Source of the DNA: Nitrososphaerota archaeon
GTDB taxonomy: Archaea > Thermoproteota > Nitrososphaeria > Nitrososphaerales > Nitrosopumilaceae
Assembly: GCA_026708305.1 (NCBI GenBank)
Contig: JAPOVD010000009.1
Location: 43,992 to 107,991, forward strand
DNA length: 64,000 nt
Direction of reading: 5' to 3'
A model generated the notes under the pieces. It did no database searches. It was not told the DNA's origin and was given only the letters and a program-made list of their open reading frames with translations. A program made the position numbers and the translations under genes. Positions 8,543-18,283 of the stretch are shown one piece after another (the stretch's first letter is position 1; every line of letters begins with the position of its first letter).

Positions 8543-9043
8543 CTAATAGTTGAATTCTATTGCCATAAGGTATGCATCTTCTCCATCTTTGTAATAAGTT
8601 TTAAGCATGTTTTTTACTACAAAACCTAATTTTTCGTATAATTTAACAGCTATTTCATTGCTACAACGTACTTCTAAATAAAGCTCATCGCATTTTTTTG
8701 ATTTGATACCAAAAAGAGCTCCAGTAATAAGCGCAGTTCCAATACCACGTCCACGATGATTTTCAAGAACTGCTATAGATACCACGTGTCCTTTTTTTAC
8801 GAAGCCCAATTTTTTAAAATTAGAAAAACCATATTCCATAGTGCACATTATATACCCGACACATTTATCAGAGATCTCTGCCACCAAAAATGCTTCAGGT
8901 AATTCTGTTAACAATGTTTCATAGAAATAATTTGTATAATTTTCTGGAAGAGTATTTACATTAACATCTATTACTGAAGATAGATCATCATTTTTACAGT
9001 TTCGTATTATGTAATTTCCTATTGATGATGATATAATTTGCAA
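8543..9043 (-). CDS. rimI: RimI-like GNAT N-acetyltransferase
   Basis: A 166-residue GNAT acetyltransferase of the kind that acetylates protein N termini (archaeal Ard1/RimI). The acetyl-CoA-binding motif A is visible as VSIAVLENHRGRGIGTALITGAL (Q/RxxGxG/A form), followed by YLEVRCSNEIAVKLYEKLGFVVKN, the classic motif B ending. The N-terminal half has the YFYETLLTELPEAFLVAE segment and a YIMCTMEYG strand. It diverges from the M50 protease gene across a 65-base spacer. The substrate cannot be told from sequence. Confidence 0.88.
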   Translation of the reverse strand: MQIISSSIGNYIIRNCKNDDLSSVIDVNVNTLPENYTNYFYETLLTELPEAFLVAEISDKCVGYIMCTMEYGFSNFKKLGFVKKGHVVSIAVLENHRGRGIGTALITGALFGIKSKKCDELYLEVRCSNEIAVKLYEKLGFVVKNMLKTYYKDGEDAYLMAIEFNY

Positions 9044-9108
9044 TATACATTATTTTTTTAACCGATATTTAATTTTAAACCAAAAAACAAAATAGGAGCT
9101 TTAAGTGT

Positions 9109-10197
9109 GTGCATTTTATGGATATTATTAAACGTAATCACGTAATGACAACAACAAAATCAATTTTTGATGTAATAAATACAATATCACACAATAATGA
9201 ATTGATATTTATAATTGCAGATAAACAAGTCGATAATAAATTTGCGTCACTAGTACAAAAATTAGAGTCTCAAAATATAATATGCAAATTAGAAAAAATA
9301 AATAATGAGTTACATATAATTATAAAAGAAAAAGCATACAAATCAAGCTTTATTTCAAGATCATCATGGGTACCTAGGATTCTTTTTGCAGTAGTAACAA
9401 TATTGGTTATGATAGATGGATATTATAAAACAATAGAAATAAATTTATCAATCTATATAGGAAATCCTATTTACATAGCATCTATTTATACTACTTCATT
9501 ACTTGGTATTTTAGGCACACATGAATTAGGACATCTAATCATTGCAAAGATGCACGGTATGAAAACAACGTGGCCATATTTTATACCAGGAATTCCAATT
9601 TTTGGAATTCCAACTTTTGGTGCTTTTATTAAATCAAGAAATCTTATCACGAATAGAAAAATTCTCTTCGATGTGGCTATAGCGGGGCCAATATTTGGAT
9701 TGATCACGACAATCATAGTATTAATTTATGGAGTATCAACTGCTCCCATTTTAGATGAAGAAACTATTCAAAACATGTTTTATGATAATCAGATCATAGA
9801 AATTAAAGAAAATTTTATAATGCTATTCATTTTCGATAAATTTAAAAATAATAATGAACATATATTAATGACTCCAATACTGTTTGCGTCGTGGATTGGG
9901 TTTTTGATCACTTTTTTGAATTTACTCCCTGCATGGCAATTAGATGGCGGTCATATGGCTAGATCTGCTTTTGGTTCCAAGATGCATAAGATACTAACGT
10001 ATTCAAGTATTGCTTTTTTATTTATATTAGGATATTTTGCTATGGGAATATTCATTATGTTGCTTTATTTACTAAACCCAACTATCGACATCTTAGATGA
10101 TGTTTCAAATTTGCCACTAAATAGAAAGGCGTTATATATTTTAGTAATTTTTTTAATACTAACATGTTTTCCAATACCACATAATTTACTATTTTAA
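9109..10197 (+). CDS. Membrane-embedded zinc metalloprotease, M50 (site-2 protease) family
   Basis: This 362-residue polytopic membrane protein has the two zinc-site motifs of intramembrane proteases: HELGH at 138-142 in a hydrophobic segment, and LDGGH in the PAWQLDGGHMARSAFG segment near residue 283. Such enzymes cleave transmembrane substrates, often to release regulators. About 85 N-terminal residues are soluble and unassigned; six or so hydrophobic segments follow. A GTG at 9109 is preceded by AGGAG at 9094-9098, and an ATG at 9118 is the alternative start. The 3' end overlaps the convergent LarA-like gene by 9 bases. Confidence 0.9.
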   Translation: MHFMDIIKRNHVMTTTKSIFDVINTISHNNELIFIIADKQVDNKFASLVQKLESQNIICKLEKINNELHIIIKEKAYKSSFISRSSWVPRILFAVVTILVMIDGYYKTIEINLSIYIGNPIYIASIYTTSLLGILGTHELGHLIIAKMHGMKTTWPYFIPGIPIFGIPTFGAFIKSRNLITNRKILFDVAIAGPIFGLITTIIVLIYGVSTAPILDEETIQNMFYDNQIIEIKENFIMLFIFDKFKNNNEHILMTPILFASWIGFLITFLNLLPAWQLDGGHMARSAFGSKMHKILTYSSIAFLFILGYFAMGIFIMLLYLLNPTIDILDDVSNLPLNRKALYILVIFLILTCFPIPHNLLF

Positions 10198-11265
10198 TAG
10201 AATACGACGAGCGTTAAAAACGACCGTAATTTTTTGTTTAATACCTTTATTGGAAAGTATATAATCTAATGAAGAGTTTCCGTTGTGGAATGAAAAAAGA
10301 TTGAGCTGGTTAATATAATATAATGGTAAAATAGATACCAATCCAATTTTAATTTTTTTATTTAATTCGCTAAGAAATAATAAATTTTCCATTCCATTGA
10401 TATATTCTATAGGATCTTTTAATGAATCCACATTAAATCTTCTTTCTATTAGACGTCGTATTGCATTAGAACCAATACCACAACTGCATTCAGAGATCAA
10501 AATAGCTATTCCGTTATTTGCTATAGTAGAACTACAATTCCATAAAGCTTCTAGAGTGTTTTGAAATGTGGGCTTTTCATTATTTCCATAGTTAATTATC
10601 ATAGCATTTTGTTTTCCAATATTAATACACGATGACATCAATGATTTTGATAATGACGATATAGATGAAGGGTGAGTTATTATTATGTCATGTACATTAT
10701 TAGAATCAGTGATTATTTCTATAGAAACAACATCTAAATTAGCAACAAATTCTCGTGCTAATTTTAATGGGATAGTTTGCTTTCCGGGAGCTGGCAAATC
10801 ACCATGGCGTTTTCTGTAAGCAGAAAGAAGTAAATCCTGCTTTTTGGATCTTTTTAGTAATTCAGTAGCAGCCGTAGAAAATCCAAATAAACCATCAAAA
10901 TGTGCATCGTTTATCAAAATAAACTTTTCATTAGGTATTTCACAAAATTTTTCTATTTTAGCTCGTGGTATTTTATTTTTAATAGATTGAAATATTTCAT
11001 CAGGCACTAATATTTGCGGTAGTAATTTTAATTTCTTATTAAAAATATCAAATATCAAATATATAATTTGTAATATGGTACCAGTGTCTTCAAATACAAC
11101 AATTTTAGTGAAATGTTCAATGTTAATGGAATTTAGTTTTTCAAAAATTTGTTGTTTGTTATTCATGGTAATGGGCATTGGTTTACATATTTGTCTATGA
11201 AGGTTCTCTGATCTAATATCTATAACTATTTCAGCTTGTCCATAATCCAACCATAGTTCTGGCAT
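10189..11265 (-). CDS. LarA-like (DUF2088-type) protein, divergent
   Basis: About 358 residues from the chosen ATG. It is weakly similar to the nickel-pincer lactate racemase family LarA. The N terminus reads MPELWLDYGQAEIVIDI, like the family's opening strand and YG motif. A middle segment DAHFDGLFGFSTAATELL resembles the family's PHxxAGFSGG region. The C-terminal part NNGIAILISECSCGIGS matches the typical GGxIILxAECxxGIGS motif. Most of the histidines and lysines that hold the cofactor in LarA are not evident, so racemase activity is doubtful. The frame could extend to 11406, but the first 47 codons would overlap pyrE on the other strand, so I chose the ATG at 11265. Function unknown. Confidence 0.6.
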   Translation of the reverse strand: MPELWLDYGQAEIVIDIRSENLHRQICKPMPITMNNKQQIFEKLNSINIEHFTKIVVFEDTGTILQIIYLIFDIFNKKLKLLPQILVPDEIFQSIKNKIPRAKIEKFCEIPNEKFILINDAHFDGLFGFSTAATELLKRSKKQDLLLSAYRKRHGDLPAPGKQTIPLKLAREFVANLDVVSIEIITDSNNVHDIIITHPSSISSLSKSLMSSCINIGKQNAMIINYGNNEKPTFQNTLEALWNCSSTIANNGIAILISECSCGIGSNAIRRLIERRFNVDSLKDPIEYINGMENLLFLSELNKKIKIGLVSILPLYYINQLNLFSFHNGNSSLDYILSNKGIKQKITVVFNARRILLK

Positions 11266-11314
11266 ACCACAACGTGATAAATAAACTAAAATAAATCTAA
11301 TGTACTTAAATTTC

Positions 11315-11872
11315 ATGTGTTTTAAAAAAGAATTAGCATTATTTTTGCGTGATAACGACATGATCAAGTTCGGTAATTTTAAACTTTCTAGTGGAAATGT
11401 TAGCAATTTTTATTTAGATATGAGAATGTTATATGGTTACCCGCAACAATTTTATAAAATCACACAACGACTTTTGAAAATGATCATCAATAAAACAGGA
11501 TTAGGTAATTTTGATTGTATAACAGCAATACCTACTAGTGGTTTAATAATAACATCAGCTTTAGCATTAGAATCAATGAAACCACTAATTTATGTTAGAA
11601 ATTACAAAAAAAAATACGGAATGTCCAAACAAATAGAAGGAAAAATGAGCAAAAATGTTAGGACAGTGATAATTGATGACGTAATGACTACTGGCGAATC
11701 AATAGAAAAATGCATAAAAATGCTAAGAAAAAACAGTATAATCGTTACTGACATATATATCATAGTAAACAGAAATTCAAAACCAAACAAATTCATAGAA
11801 TCAGAAAAAATTTGCATACACGAAGTAATTCATGTTGATGAAATTTTCAAATTTCTAAATATTAGAAAATGA
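11315..11872 (+). CDS. pyrE: Orotate phosphoribosyltransferase
   Basis: PyrE makes orotidine monophosphate from orotate and PRPP in pyrimidine synthesis. The protein opens with FKKELALFLRDNDMIKFGNF and LSSGNVSNFYLDMR, the usual substrate-contact region. It has the loop YVRNYKKKYGMSKQIEG, and the PRPP-binding signature VIIDDVMTTGES is complete. At about 185 residues it has the usual length. The ATG at 11315 puts the conserved FKKELA start right at the N terminus; an earlier ATG at 11300 is possible. It diverges from the LarA-like gene over about 50 bases. Confidence 0.95.
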   Translation: MCFKKELALFLRDNDMIKFGNFKLSSGNVSNFYLDMRMLYGYPQQFYKITQRLLKMIINKTGLGNFDCITAIPTSGLIITSALALESMKPLIYVRNYKKKYGMSKQIEGKMSKNVRTVIIDDVMTTGESIEKCIKMLRKNSIIVTDIYIIVNRNSKPNKFIESEKICIHEVIHVDEIFKFLNIRK

Positions 11873-11986
11873 TATTTAATGGCAAGCTCAGTCAAATGCC
11901 TTAACATCATATTTCAGAAATAACTCTGATTCTTCATTGCAGCCATTAATAATACCAGATATTAGTTTAAAAATTGTTTCTAAAAA

Positions 11987-12060
11987 TGGGCCCAAAGGGC
12001 TTCGATCCCTTGACTTACCGGTTATGAGCCGGTTACTCTACCAAGCTGAGTTACGGGCCC
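11987..12060 (-). tRNA. tRNA with CAU anticodon (Met or Ile2)
   Basis: The minus strand folds as a full cloverleaf of 74 bases: acceptor GGGCCCG/UGGGCCC, D stem ACUC/GAGU, anticodon stem ACCGG/CCGGU with loop CUCAUAA, T stem AAGGG/CCCUU, discriminator A. The anticodon is CAU. The anticodon stem lacks the three G-C pairs (GGG/CCC) typical of initiator tRNA. The GGGCCC acceptor suits the isoleucine tRNA whose C34 is converted to agmatidine, but elongator Met is also possible. The T loop reads AUCGAAG, with A at position 54 instead of the usual U. Confidence 0.9.
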
Positions 12061-12207
12061 GTAAAAACATGATATTTCAATAATGAATGTTATATTTTAA
12101 GTTAAACACAAGCAAAGAACAAATTGATTATGCATATACAAAAATATTTTAATTAATATAATAATTACAAAAGATTTTATTGACAAAATAACACGTGCAG
12201 ATCGTAT

Positions 12208-12283
12208 GCTCCTGTGGTGTAGACTGGTCAAGCATACCGCCCTTTCAAGGCGGTGATCCCGGGTTCAAATCTCGGCGGGAGCA
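12208..12283 (+). tRNA. tRNA-Glu (UUC)
   Basis: A 76-base cloverleaf: acceptor GCUCCUG/CGGGAGC, anticodon stem CCGCC/GGCGG with loop CUUUCAA giving anticodon UUC, T arm with loop UUCAAAU, discriminator A. There is no intron and no encoded CCA. It stands alone between the CAU tRNA (opposite strand) and the prenyl synthase gene. The 148-base spacer before it is A+T rich and must hold its promoter. Confidence 0.95.
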
Positions 12284-12328
12284 TCAAAATATTAATATTA
12301 ATAAGAAAGAAGATGATCATGTTGGTTT

Positions 12329-13183
12329 TTGGATAGAAACTTTACTATTAATTCATTGATTACAGGATATGAGAAATATGTTAATAACATTAATGCGTCA
12401 CTATACACCGAACTACAATCATATTCCAACTCTGAATTCATAGAACCACTTAAATATGCTTTATACAATGGAAAAAGAATCAGACCTCTAATTCTCATAT
12501 TAAGTGCAGAATGCATTGGCATAGTAAATAAAGAAGCATATATGGCTGCATGTGCAGTAGAGTTATTACATACAGAATCTATAATACACGACGATATAAT
12601 AGATAATGAATATGGAAGAAGAGGTAAAGAACCTTTTCATATAAAATATGGTTATAATACGAGTATTTTAACAGGAGATTTTGTACTTGGATTAATTTTA
12701 AACATTTCATCTAAGATAAATGATTATGTAGTAACTAAAAATCTTGCATCCACTGCAATGTTAATGAGCGAAGGAGAGATGATGGAAAATAAGTTACAAA
12801 CAAATGAGGACATAACATTTGACGATTACATAAAAGTGATAGAATATAAAACTGCAAGTGTTTTTGAAGCTTCATCAAAAATAGGCGCCATAATTGGTCA
12901 TGGAAACAAAGATGAAATAAACACAATGTCAGAATACGGTAAGAATATAGGAATAACATATCAAATAAAAGACGATTTGCATGATTGGAATAATGAAGAA
13001 AAACTATTCAATGTATTAATAAGAAATAGTACAGATCCACGAAATATTTTTAATCATATGGAAAATTTATTACACATATATTCAAAAAAAGCTGCACATA
13101 ATTTATCTATGTTTAATGAAAGTAATGCAAAAGGAAGTTTAGATAATTTAATAGAATTTACTAAATTTAACTCAAGAACATAG
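12329..13183 (+). CDS. Polyprenyl (geranylgeranyl) diphosphate synthase
   Basis: A trans-prenyltransferase that builds the isoprenoid chains of archaeal lipids from IPP and DMAPP. GKRIRP (48-53), the first aspartate-rich motif DDIID (88-92) and the second motif DDLHD (215-219) preceded by YQIK are all present. GDFVLGL and YKTA-type contacts lie between them. At 284 residues it is somewhat shorter than the usual 320 or so, mainly at the C terminus. Chain length cannot be fixed from sequence, though geranylgeranyl is expected in archaea. Its 3' end overlaps the convergent nuoN by 17 bases. Confidence 0.92.
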   Translation: MDRNFTINSLITGYEKYVNNINASLYTELQSYSNSEFIEPLKYALYNGKRIRPLILILSAECIGIVNKEAYMAACAVELLHTESIIHDDIIDNEYGRRGKEPFHIKYGYNTSILTGDFVLGLILNISSKINDYVVTKNLASTAMLMSEGEMMENKLQTNEDITFDDYIKVIEYKTASVFEASSKIGAIIGHGNKDEINTMSEYGKNIGITYQIKDDLHDWNNEEKLFNVLIRNSTDPRNIFNHMENLLHIYSKKAAHNLSMFNESNAKGSLDNLIEFTKFNSRT

Positions 13184-14642
13184 TCAATTGAAATATTATT
13201 TTATCAGTAAATTGAATTATAGGTTCAGGATAAACTCCAATACCCACTATAAATAGTATTGAAAAAATCATAACTGCAATAATGGATCTAGGTTCTTTAA
13301 TAGTAGTTATTTTTTCACCTTCAAAATACATTTTTCGTATAATCCATCCATAATAAGCTAATGACAAAGCACTGTTAAGGACTCCTGCTATAGCTAACCA
13401 ATACATCCACGAGTAAGTAGAACCTGCATCTAGAGCTGCTCCAAATAACATTAATTTACTCCAAAATCCATTTAAAGGTGGCACTCCAGCTAAAGCTAAT
13501 AGCGATATAGTAAATCCTAATGCTGTTATCGGCATTTTTATTCCTAAACCTTTTATTTTTTCTATGTAAGTGGTTTTTATTGCGATGAGAACTCCCGTAA
13601 TTGCTATAAAAGCAGTACATTTCATTATTGCATGGTTAAATATATGAAACAAAGATCCTTGCAATCCAATATTAGATAAAGGATATGTGGATAAACCAAT
13701 CAAAATATATCCAGCATGTCCAATACTTGAATATGCTAACATCCTAGTAAGATTTTTTTGCAAAATTGCAGCTATATTACCTATTGTCATTGTCATTATT
13801 GCGATAATGCCTAATGCCACCATCCAATCAAAATTTAATGCAATAGTACCAATTATAATAATCCTTATTGCAGCTGCAAATCCCGCTTTCTTAGTGCCAG
13901 CTGCTAGTAATGCAGTGATGGTAGGAGGTGCACCTTCATATGTGTCTGGAAGCCACATATGGAATGGAACTAATCCCATTTTAAATCCAAAACCAGCTAT
14001 GAACATAGATATAGCTAACAAAGATAAAGGCAGCATCTCGGCATCAATAGTAGAAAATATACGTATCACTTCTGTAATATTAGTAGAGCCAGTGAGTCCA
14101 TATGTTATAGATATACCATAAATTATTATAGCAGAAGATAATGCTCCAAACAAGAAATATTTTAATGCAGATTCATTAGAGCTGGGATTTTTTTTCAAAA
14201 ATCCAGCTAAAACATAAGTAGGAATACTCATCAACTCCCATGCTACAAAAAGCATTATCAAATCAGTTGAATATGCAACTAGTACCATACCAATAGTAGA
14301 CAATAAAATTAGTGAAAAATAAATTGATGAATGAGATTTTTTACGTATAAAATCCAATGAACCTACAGTTGTTAATATCGCTACTAGCAACATGGAAATA
14401 GCAAATAAATTACCTAGAAGGTCAATAGTTAAAACATCTTCTGAAAAAGTTGATAAAGTATCAGATGAAATTAATCTGTAAACGACATAAAATATAGAAA
14501 ACAATAAAGCTGTTAGAGAAATTATCCAATACAATGTAGAAGAGATAGTCTTTTTTTGTATTATGCTTATTATTGGTAAAAAAACACCAGCTGTTCCTAA
14601 GATGATTATTAAAATTATTGGCATAGATGTAATTTCAATCAT
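13167..14642 (-). CDS. nuoN: Complex I subunit N (proton-pumping membrane subunit)
   Basis: One of three antiporter-like subunits of respiratory complex I. The 491-residue protein has about 14 hydrophobic helices. It carries the family's central segment MLAYSSIGHAGYILIG and the ALKYFLFGALSSAIIIYG segment, with conserved glutamate and lysine positions in MLFVAWELMSIPTYVLAG and FHMWLPDTYEGAPP. It is the last gene of the nuoABCDHIJKMLN operon, four bases after nuoL. The 3' end overlaps the convergent prenyl synthase gene by 17 bases. Confidence 0.95.
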   Translation of the reverse strand: MIEITSMPIILIIILGTAGVFLPIISIIQKKTISSTLYWIISLTALLFSIFYVVYRLISSDTLSTFSEDVLTIDLLGNLFAISMLLVAILTTVGSLDFIRKKSHSSIYFSLILLSTIGMVLVAYSTDLIMLFVAWELMSIPTYVLAGFLKKNPSSNESALKYFLFGALSSAIIIYGISITYGLTGSTNITEVIRIFSTIDAEMLPLSLLAISMFIAGFGFKMGLVPFHMWLPDTYEGAPPTITALLAAGTKKAGFAAAIRIIIIGTIALNFDWMVALGIIAIMTMTIGNIAAILQKNLTRMLAYSSIGHAGYILIGLSTYPLSNIGLQGSLFHIFNHAIMKCTAFIAITGVLIAIKTTYIEKIKGLGIKMPITALGFTISLLALAGVPPLNGFWSKLMLFGAALDAGSTYSWMYWLAIAGVLNSALSLAYYGWIIRKMYFEGEKITTIKEPRSIIAVMIFSILFIVGIGVYPEPIIQFTDKIIFQLTMFLS

Positions 14643-14646
14643 AGTA

Positions 14647-16707
14647 TTACACCAATAATATCATAAGAATAAAAAGAAGTCCAGCTCCAAATACATAAAG
14701 ATATGATTGTACAATTCCAGTTTGTGTTTTATGTATAATATTAGAACTCCATTTTATAGCATATTCAAATCCATTATTCATACCCAAATCAATGACAGTT
14801 TTTTCAAAATATCTCCAAATTCTTCTTATCAGTAATAATGGGTATACTATGAAACACCAATAAATTAGTGTATTTAAGTACCACCTGTTTAGGATCAATT
14901 TATGAAACGAATAAAATACTAAATTTGAATTTACAAACTTGTTTGGATCTACATATTTACCTATATAAAAAATATAACCTAGAGCAAAACCAACGATAAA
15001 TGCTAATAATGAAAATACCACAGCTATGATGTTAAGATTGTCAAAGAATTCAGATTCTTCATTATTGATTGTATGGATTGAATGTATACCAAATGAATGG
15101 TCTAGGTATTCAGAGAACATATCATGAATGTTATTTTCGGCAGTAAGCCCAAATATACCAATACCAATTGTCAAAACAGCCAATATCCCATATGGAATCC
15201 ACATAATTTTGTCAACTTCATGAATGTTACTTCCTGATTCTTCCATTTTGGTTATGTGATCACTACGTTTACCAAAAAATATAATTCCAATCATTCTAGT
15301 TGTATAAAAAGATGTTATAATTGCTGTCAAAACTGCTATTATGAAAATAGGCAATGCAAAAACATGCTCAGATTCGTATATAGAAGCAAATATTGCATCC
15401 TTACTCCAAAATCCAGTAGTTATAAATGGCGCTCCCATCAAGGCTAATCCAGATGCCCAAACAAATATGTATGTTTTAGGAAGTGATTTTTTAAGTCCAC
15501 CCATATCAGTCATAAATCTAGAACCCACTACATGTATCAATGAACCAGCTGCCATAAATAATGACGCTTTAAACATGGCGTGAGACATTAAATGGAAAAA
15601 ACCAGCAGTATAGCCATCTACAAATTGTTCTGACAATCCTGCCATTCCAAGTGCCATCATCATGTAACCTATTTGAGACCCAGTAGAATATGCTAAAACT
15701 TTTTTTAATTCCATATTTACCATGCCTTGGGTTGCAAGTAGTAATGCTGTAATTGCACCAGTCAAAGCTACAATTTCAAAAAATTGATCTGCTAGTATTC
15801 CAGTCATACTCAAAGCAAATAATATTGGGCCTAATCTAGCAACTAAAAATACTCCAGCTTTAACCATAGTTGCGGCATGTATTAAGGCAGAAACAGCTGT
15901 TGGTCCAGTCATAGCTTCAAGTAGCCATTCATTTAATGGGAATTGTGCAGATTTTCCTACTGCGCCTCCAAATAATAAAACAATTGCAGGTATTAATAAT
16001 CCATTAGTAGCCATATTTGTAGCCCATGTAGTATCATCAATAAGCTCTCTAAATCCAAAAGTGCCTGCAAAGGAAAAAATTAAAAACATGCCAGCTAGCA
16101 TCATTATGTCTCCAACTTTTGTCATGATAAAAGCTTTCATGCCTGCATGAGTAGGTGAGTAATATTCAATTAATCCCAAAACCGCTCTATTTTCTGTTCC
16201 AACATGATGTTGTTTCTTGTCACGATACCAAAAACTGATCAGTGCATATGAAGCTAATCCTACTCCTTCCCAACCAAAAAACATTTGAAGTAAATTGTCA
16301 GATAAAACTATCAACTGCATAGAACCTATAAAAAACATCATCCAAAACCAAAATCTAACTTTGTCTTTATCTTCTTTCATATAACCTATGCTATAAACTG
16401 TAATGAGAAAAGAGATCCAAGCTACTATGTTAGCCATTAGAATAGATAATGGATCAGCTAACACTCCAGCTTTGAGATTAATACTTGATATCCATAGTAC
16501 TTGATTATGAACTTCATGAGATTCAAGAACGTGTGGCAAAAACGAAATTGCAGTTACAGCACTTAAAAATGCAAATCCGCTAGCGACGTATCCTACAATA
16601 TTAGTAGAATAACGTCCAATTAGAGGCATCATCATAGCTGCAACGAATGGTATAATCCAAATCATCCATGCAGTTAATTCATTAAGGTTTTGTTCCATAT
16701 ATTTCAC
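14647..16707 (-). CDS. nuoL: Complex I subunit L (proton-pumping membrane subunit)
   Basis: The 686-residue protein is the distal antiporter-like subunit of complex I. The core has FFGWEGVGLASYALISFWYRD, FPLNEWLLEAMTGPTAVSALIHAATMVKAGV and LAYSTGSQIGYMMMALG, all diagnostic of NuoL. The C-terminal region (from about residue 500) should hold the lateral helix that runs along subunits M and N in known structures, followed by further membrane segments. It lies between nuoM and nuoN with 4-base spacers. Length is normal for NuoL. Confidence 0.96.
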   Translation of the reverse strand: MKYMEQNLNELTAWMIWIIPFVAAMMMPLIGRYSTNIVGYVASGFAFLSAVTAISFLPHVLESHEVHNQVLWISSINLKAGVLADPLSILMANIVAWISFLITVYSIGYMKEDKDKVRFWFWMMFFIGSMQLIVLSDNLLQMFFGWEGVGLASYALISFWYRDKKQHHVGTENRAVLGLIEYYSPTHAGMKAFIMTKVGDIMMLAGMFLIFSFAGTFGFRELIDDTTWATNMATNGLLIPAIVLLFGGAVGKSAQFPLNEWLLEAMTGPTAVSALIHAATMVKAGVFLVARLGPILFALSMTGILADQFFEIVALTGAITALLLATQGMVNMELKKVLAYSTGSQIGYMMMALGMAGLSEQFVDGYTAGFFHLMSHAMFKASLFMAAGSLIHVVGSRFMTDMGGLKKSLPKTYIFVWASGLALMGAPFITTGFWSKDAIFASIYESEHVFALPIFIIAVLTAIITSFYTTRMIGIIFFGKRSDHITKMEESGSNIHEVDKIMWIPYGILAVLTIGIGIFGLTAENNIHDMFSEYLDHSFGIHSIHTINNEESEFFDNLNIIAVVFSLLAFIVGFALGYIFYIGKYVDPNKFVNSNLVFYSFHKLILNRWYLNTLIYWCFIVYPLLLIRRIWRYFEKTVIDLGMNNGFEYAIKWSSNIIHKTQTGIVQSYLYVFGAGLLFILMILLV

Positions 16708-16711
16708 AAAA

Positions 16712-18283
16712 TTAATTTATATTCAATATCTTCGTTGTTATTTCATTCATATATGGAACAATATCGTTCAAAAATATGTCTGGATATATACCTACAATTA
16801 TTGTCAGTACTGCTAATACAATCATAGGTGACAACATGTACCAATTCCCTTCTTTTACGTGTGTAAGAGTTTCAGGTAATTTTCCAAAAAATACTCTTTT
16901 AAGCATCCATAGCATGTAAGACATGGTAATAACTGTAGATATTAAACCTAGGCTAAATATTATTATTCGCAATGGTGAATCTTGGTCTATAGCTGTATCA
17001 ATGGACCCGTAAAATAGCATCCATTCTCCCATAAATCCACTTGTTGGTGGAACTCCCATTATGGTAAGTGCGCCTATTACAGCACAAACAGCTGTGATAG
17101 GAAGTTTGCTTGCTAATCCACCAAGCTTGGAAATACTACGCGTTTTGACTTGCACTATCAATATACCAGCTGTCATGAATAGCAATCCCTTTCCTAAGGC
17201 ATGAGTAATATACATCATTTCAGCTCCAGTCATACCCAAAACAGAATAAGAACCGATGCCAAACAATATGTATCCCATTTGACTTATGCTAGAATAAGCA
17301 AACAATCTTTTTATATCATCTTGCATCAATGCCATTATTCCACCGTATATCATAGTAACAAGACCCCATATATGGAGCCAAATTGCAAGTTCATGATAAG
17401 CGTTAGGCAAAAATTCAATTATCAATCTAAATAATCCATATGCACCGATTCCTATCATCGCAGGAGATAATAATGCACTTATTGGTGTAGGTGCAGCTCC
17501 ATGGGCATATGGTAACCAAATATGAAACATAAATGCTGCTAATTTTACTCCCAAACCTATAATAATTGCAATAGCAGATAACAACAAAATATTATTAGGT
17601 ATCTTAGATTCATCTATATCTGCGAAGTCAAAACTACCTACATTCAATCCAATTACTAAGAATCCTAAAAGTAAAATTACTGCTCCAACATGTGTCCAGA
17701 AAAAGAACATCAATGATATTCTACGTTTATCACCATCACCATAAAATGCAAGCAAAAAAAATGCAGGGATTAGCATCACTTCAAAGAAGATATAGAATTC
17801 AATTAAATTTGTTGCCAATACAGTTCCTAACATACCCATAGCAAAAACTAGATACAGTGCAAAATAGATACCAGATTGTTTATTTACGTATTCAGTCTTG
17901 CTTATTGTAACTATCATGGATTGTGTGTTTGATCCTAATTGTTTTTCGTTACTTTCAAGTGAATTAAAATTTTCTTGGAATTTATGAATCATATATGGTT
18001 TAGAATATAATGCTAAGATAGTACATAAAAGATAGATAACAATAGCAAATATTGAAGATAGTCCATCAAACAAAAACCCAAATTCTCCAAATAATTCTGT
18101 CCATACATAATGTTCTTCATAATCTCCGACAACAAATTGATGAATGATAAGCAAAGTACAATAAGCTAGAATGCTAAATGCAAACCACATTGTTATTGTC
18201 GGTCCTAATTTTTTTCCTAATATGTAAGCTAATGGAGATAATAATAATGGTAGAAATACAACTTGTAATGCTATATATTCCAT
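16712..18283 (-). CDS. nuoM: Complex I subunit M (proton-pumping membrane subunit)
   Basis: The 523-residue antiporter-like subunit has the NuoM hallmarks FEVMLIPAFFLLAFYG, FHIWLPYAHGAAPTPISALLSPAMIGIGAYGL and LFAYSSISQMGYILFGIG. An unusually polar loop at about residues 95-130, rich in Asn, Glu, Lys and Ser, lies between the early membrane helices. The final codon overlaps nothing downstream; the start overlaps the nuoK stop by one base. The order K-M-L-N differs from the bacterial K-L-M-N and is characteristic of thaumarchaeal operons as I recall them. Confidence 0.95.
   Translation of the reverse strand: MEYIALQVVFLPLLLSPLAYILGKKLGPTITMWFAFSILAYCTLLIIHQFVVGDYEEHYVWTELFGEFGFLFDGLSSIFAIVIYLLCTILALYSKPYMIHKFQENFNSLESNEKQLGSNTQSMIVTISKTEYVNKQSGIYFALYLVFAMGMLGTVLATNLIEFYIFFEVMLIPAFFLLAFYGDGDKRRISLMFFFWTHVGAVILLLGFLVIGLNVGSFDFADIDESKIPNNILLLSAIAIIIGLGVKLAAFMFHIWLPYAHGAAPTPISALLSPAMIGIGAYGLFRLIIEFLPNAYHELAIWLHIWGLVTMIYGGIMALMQDDIKRLFAYSSISQMGYILFGIGSYSVLGMTGAEMMYITHALGKGLLFMTAGILIVQVKTRSISKLGGLASKLPITAVCAVIGALTIMGVPPTSGFMGEWMLFYGSIDTAIDQDSPLRIIIFSLGLISTVITMSYMLWMLKRVFFGKLPETLTHVKEGNWYMLSPMIVLAVLTIIVGIYPDIFLNDIVPYMNEITTKILNIN

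Noticed and set aside
11266-11406. N-terminal extension of the LarA-like gene
   Set aside because: It overlaps the start of pyrE on the other strand and shows no family similarity before MPELWLDYG.
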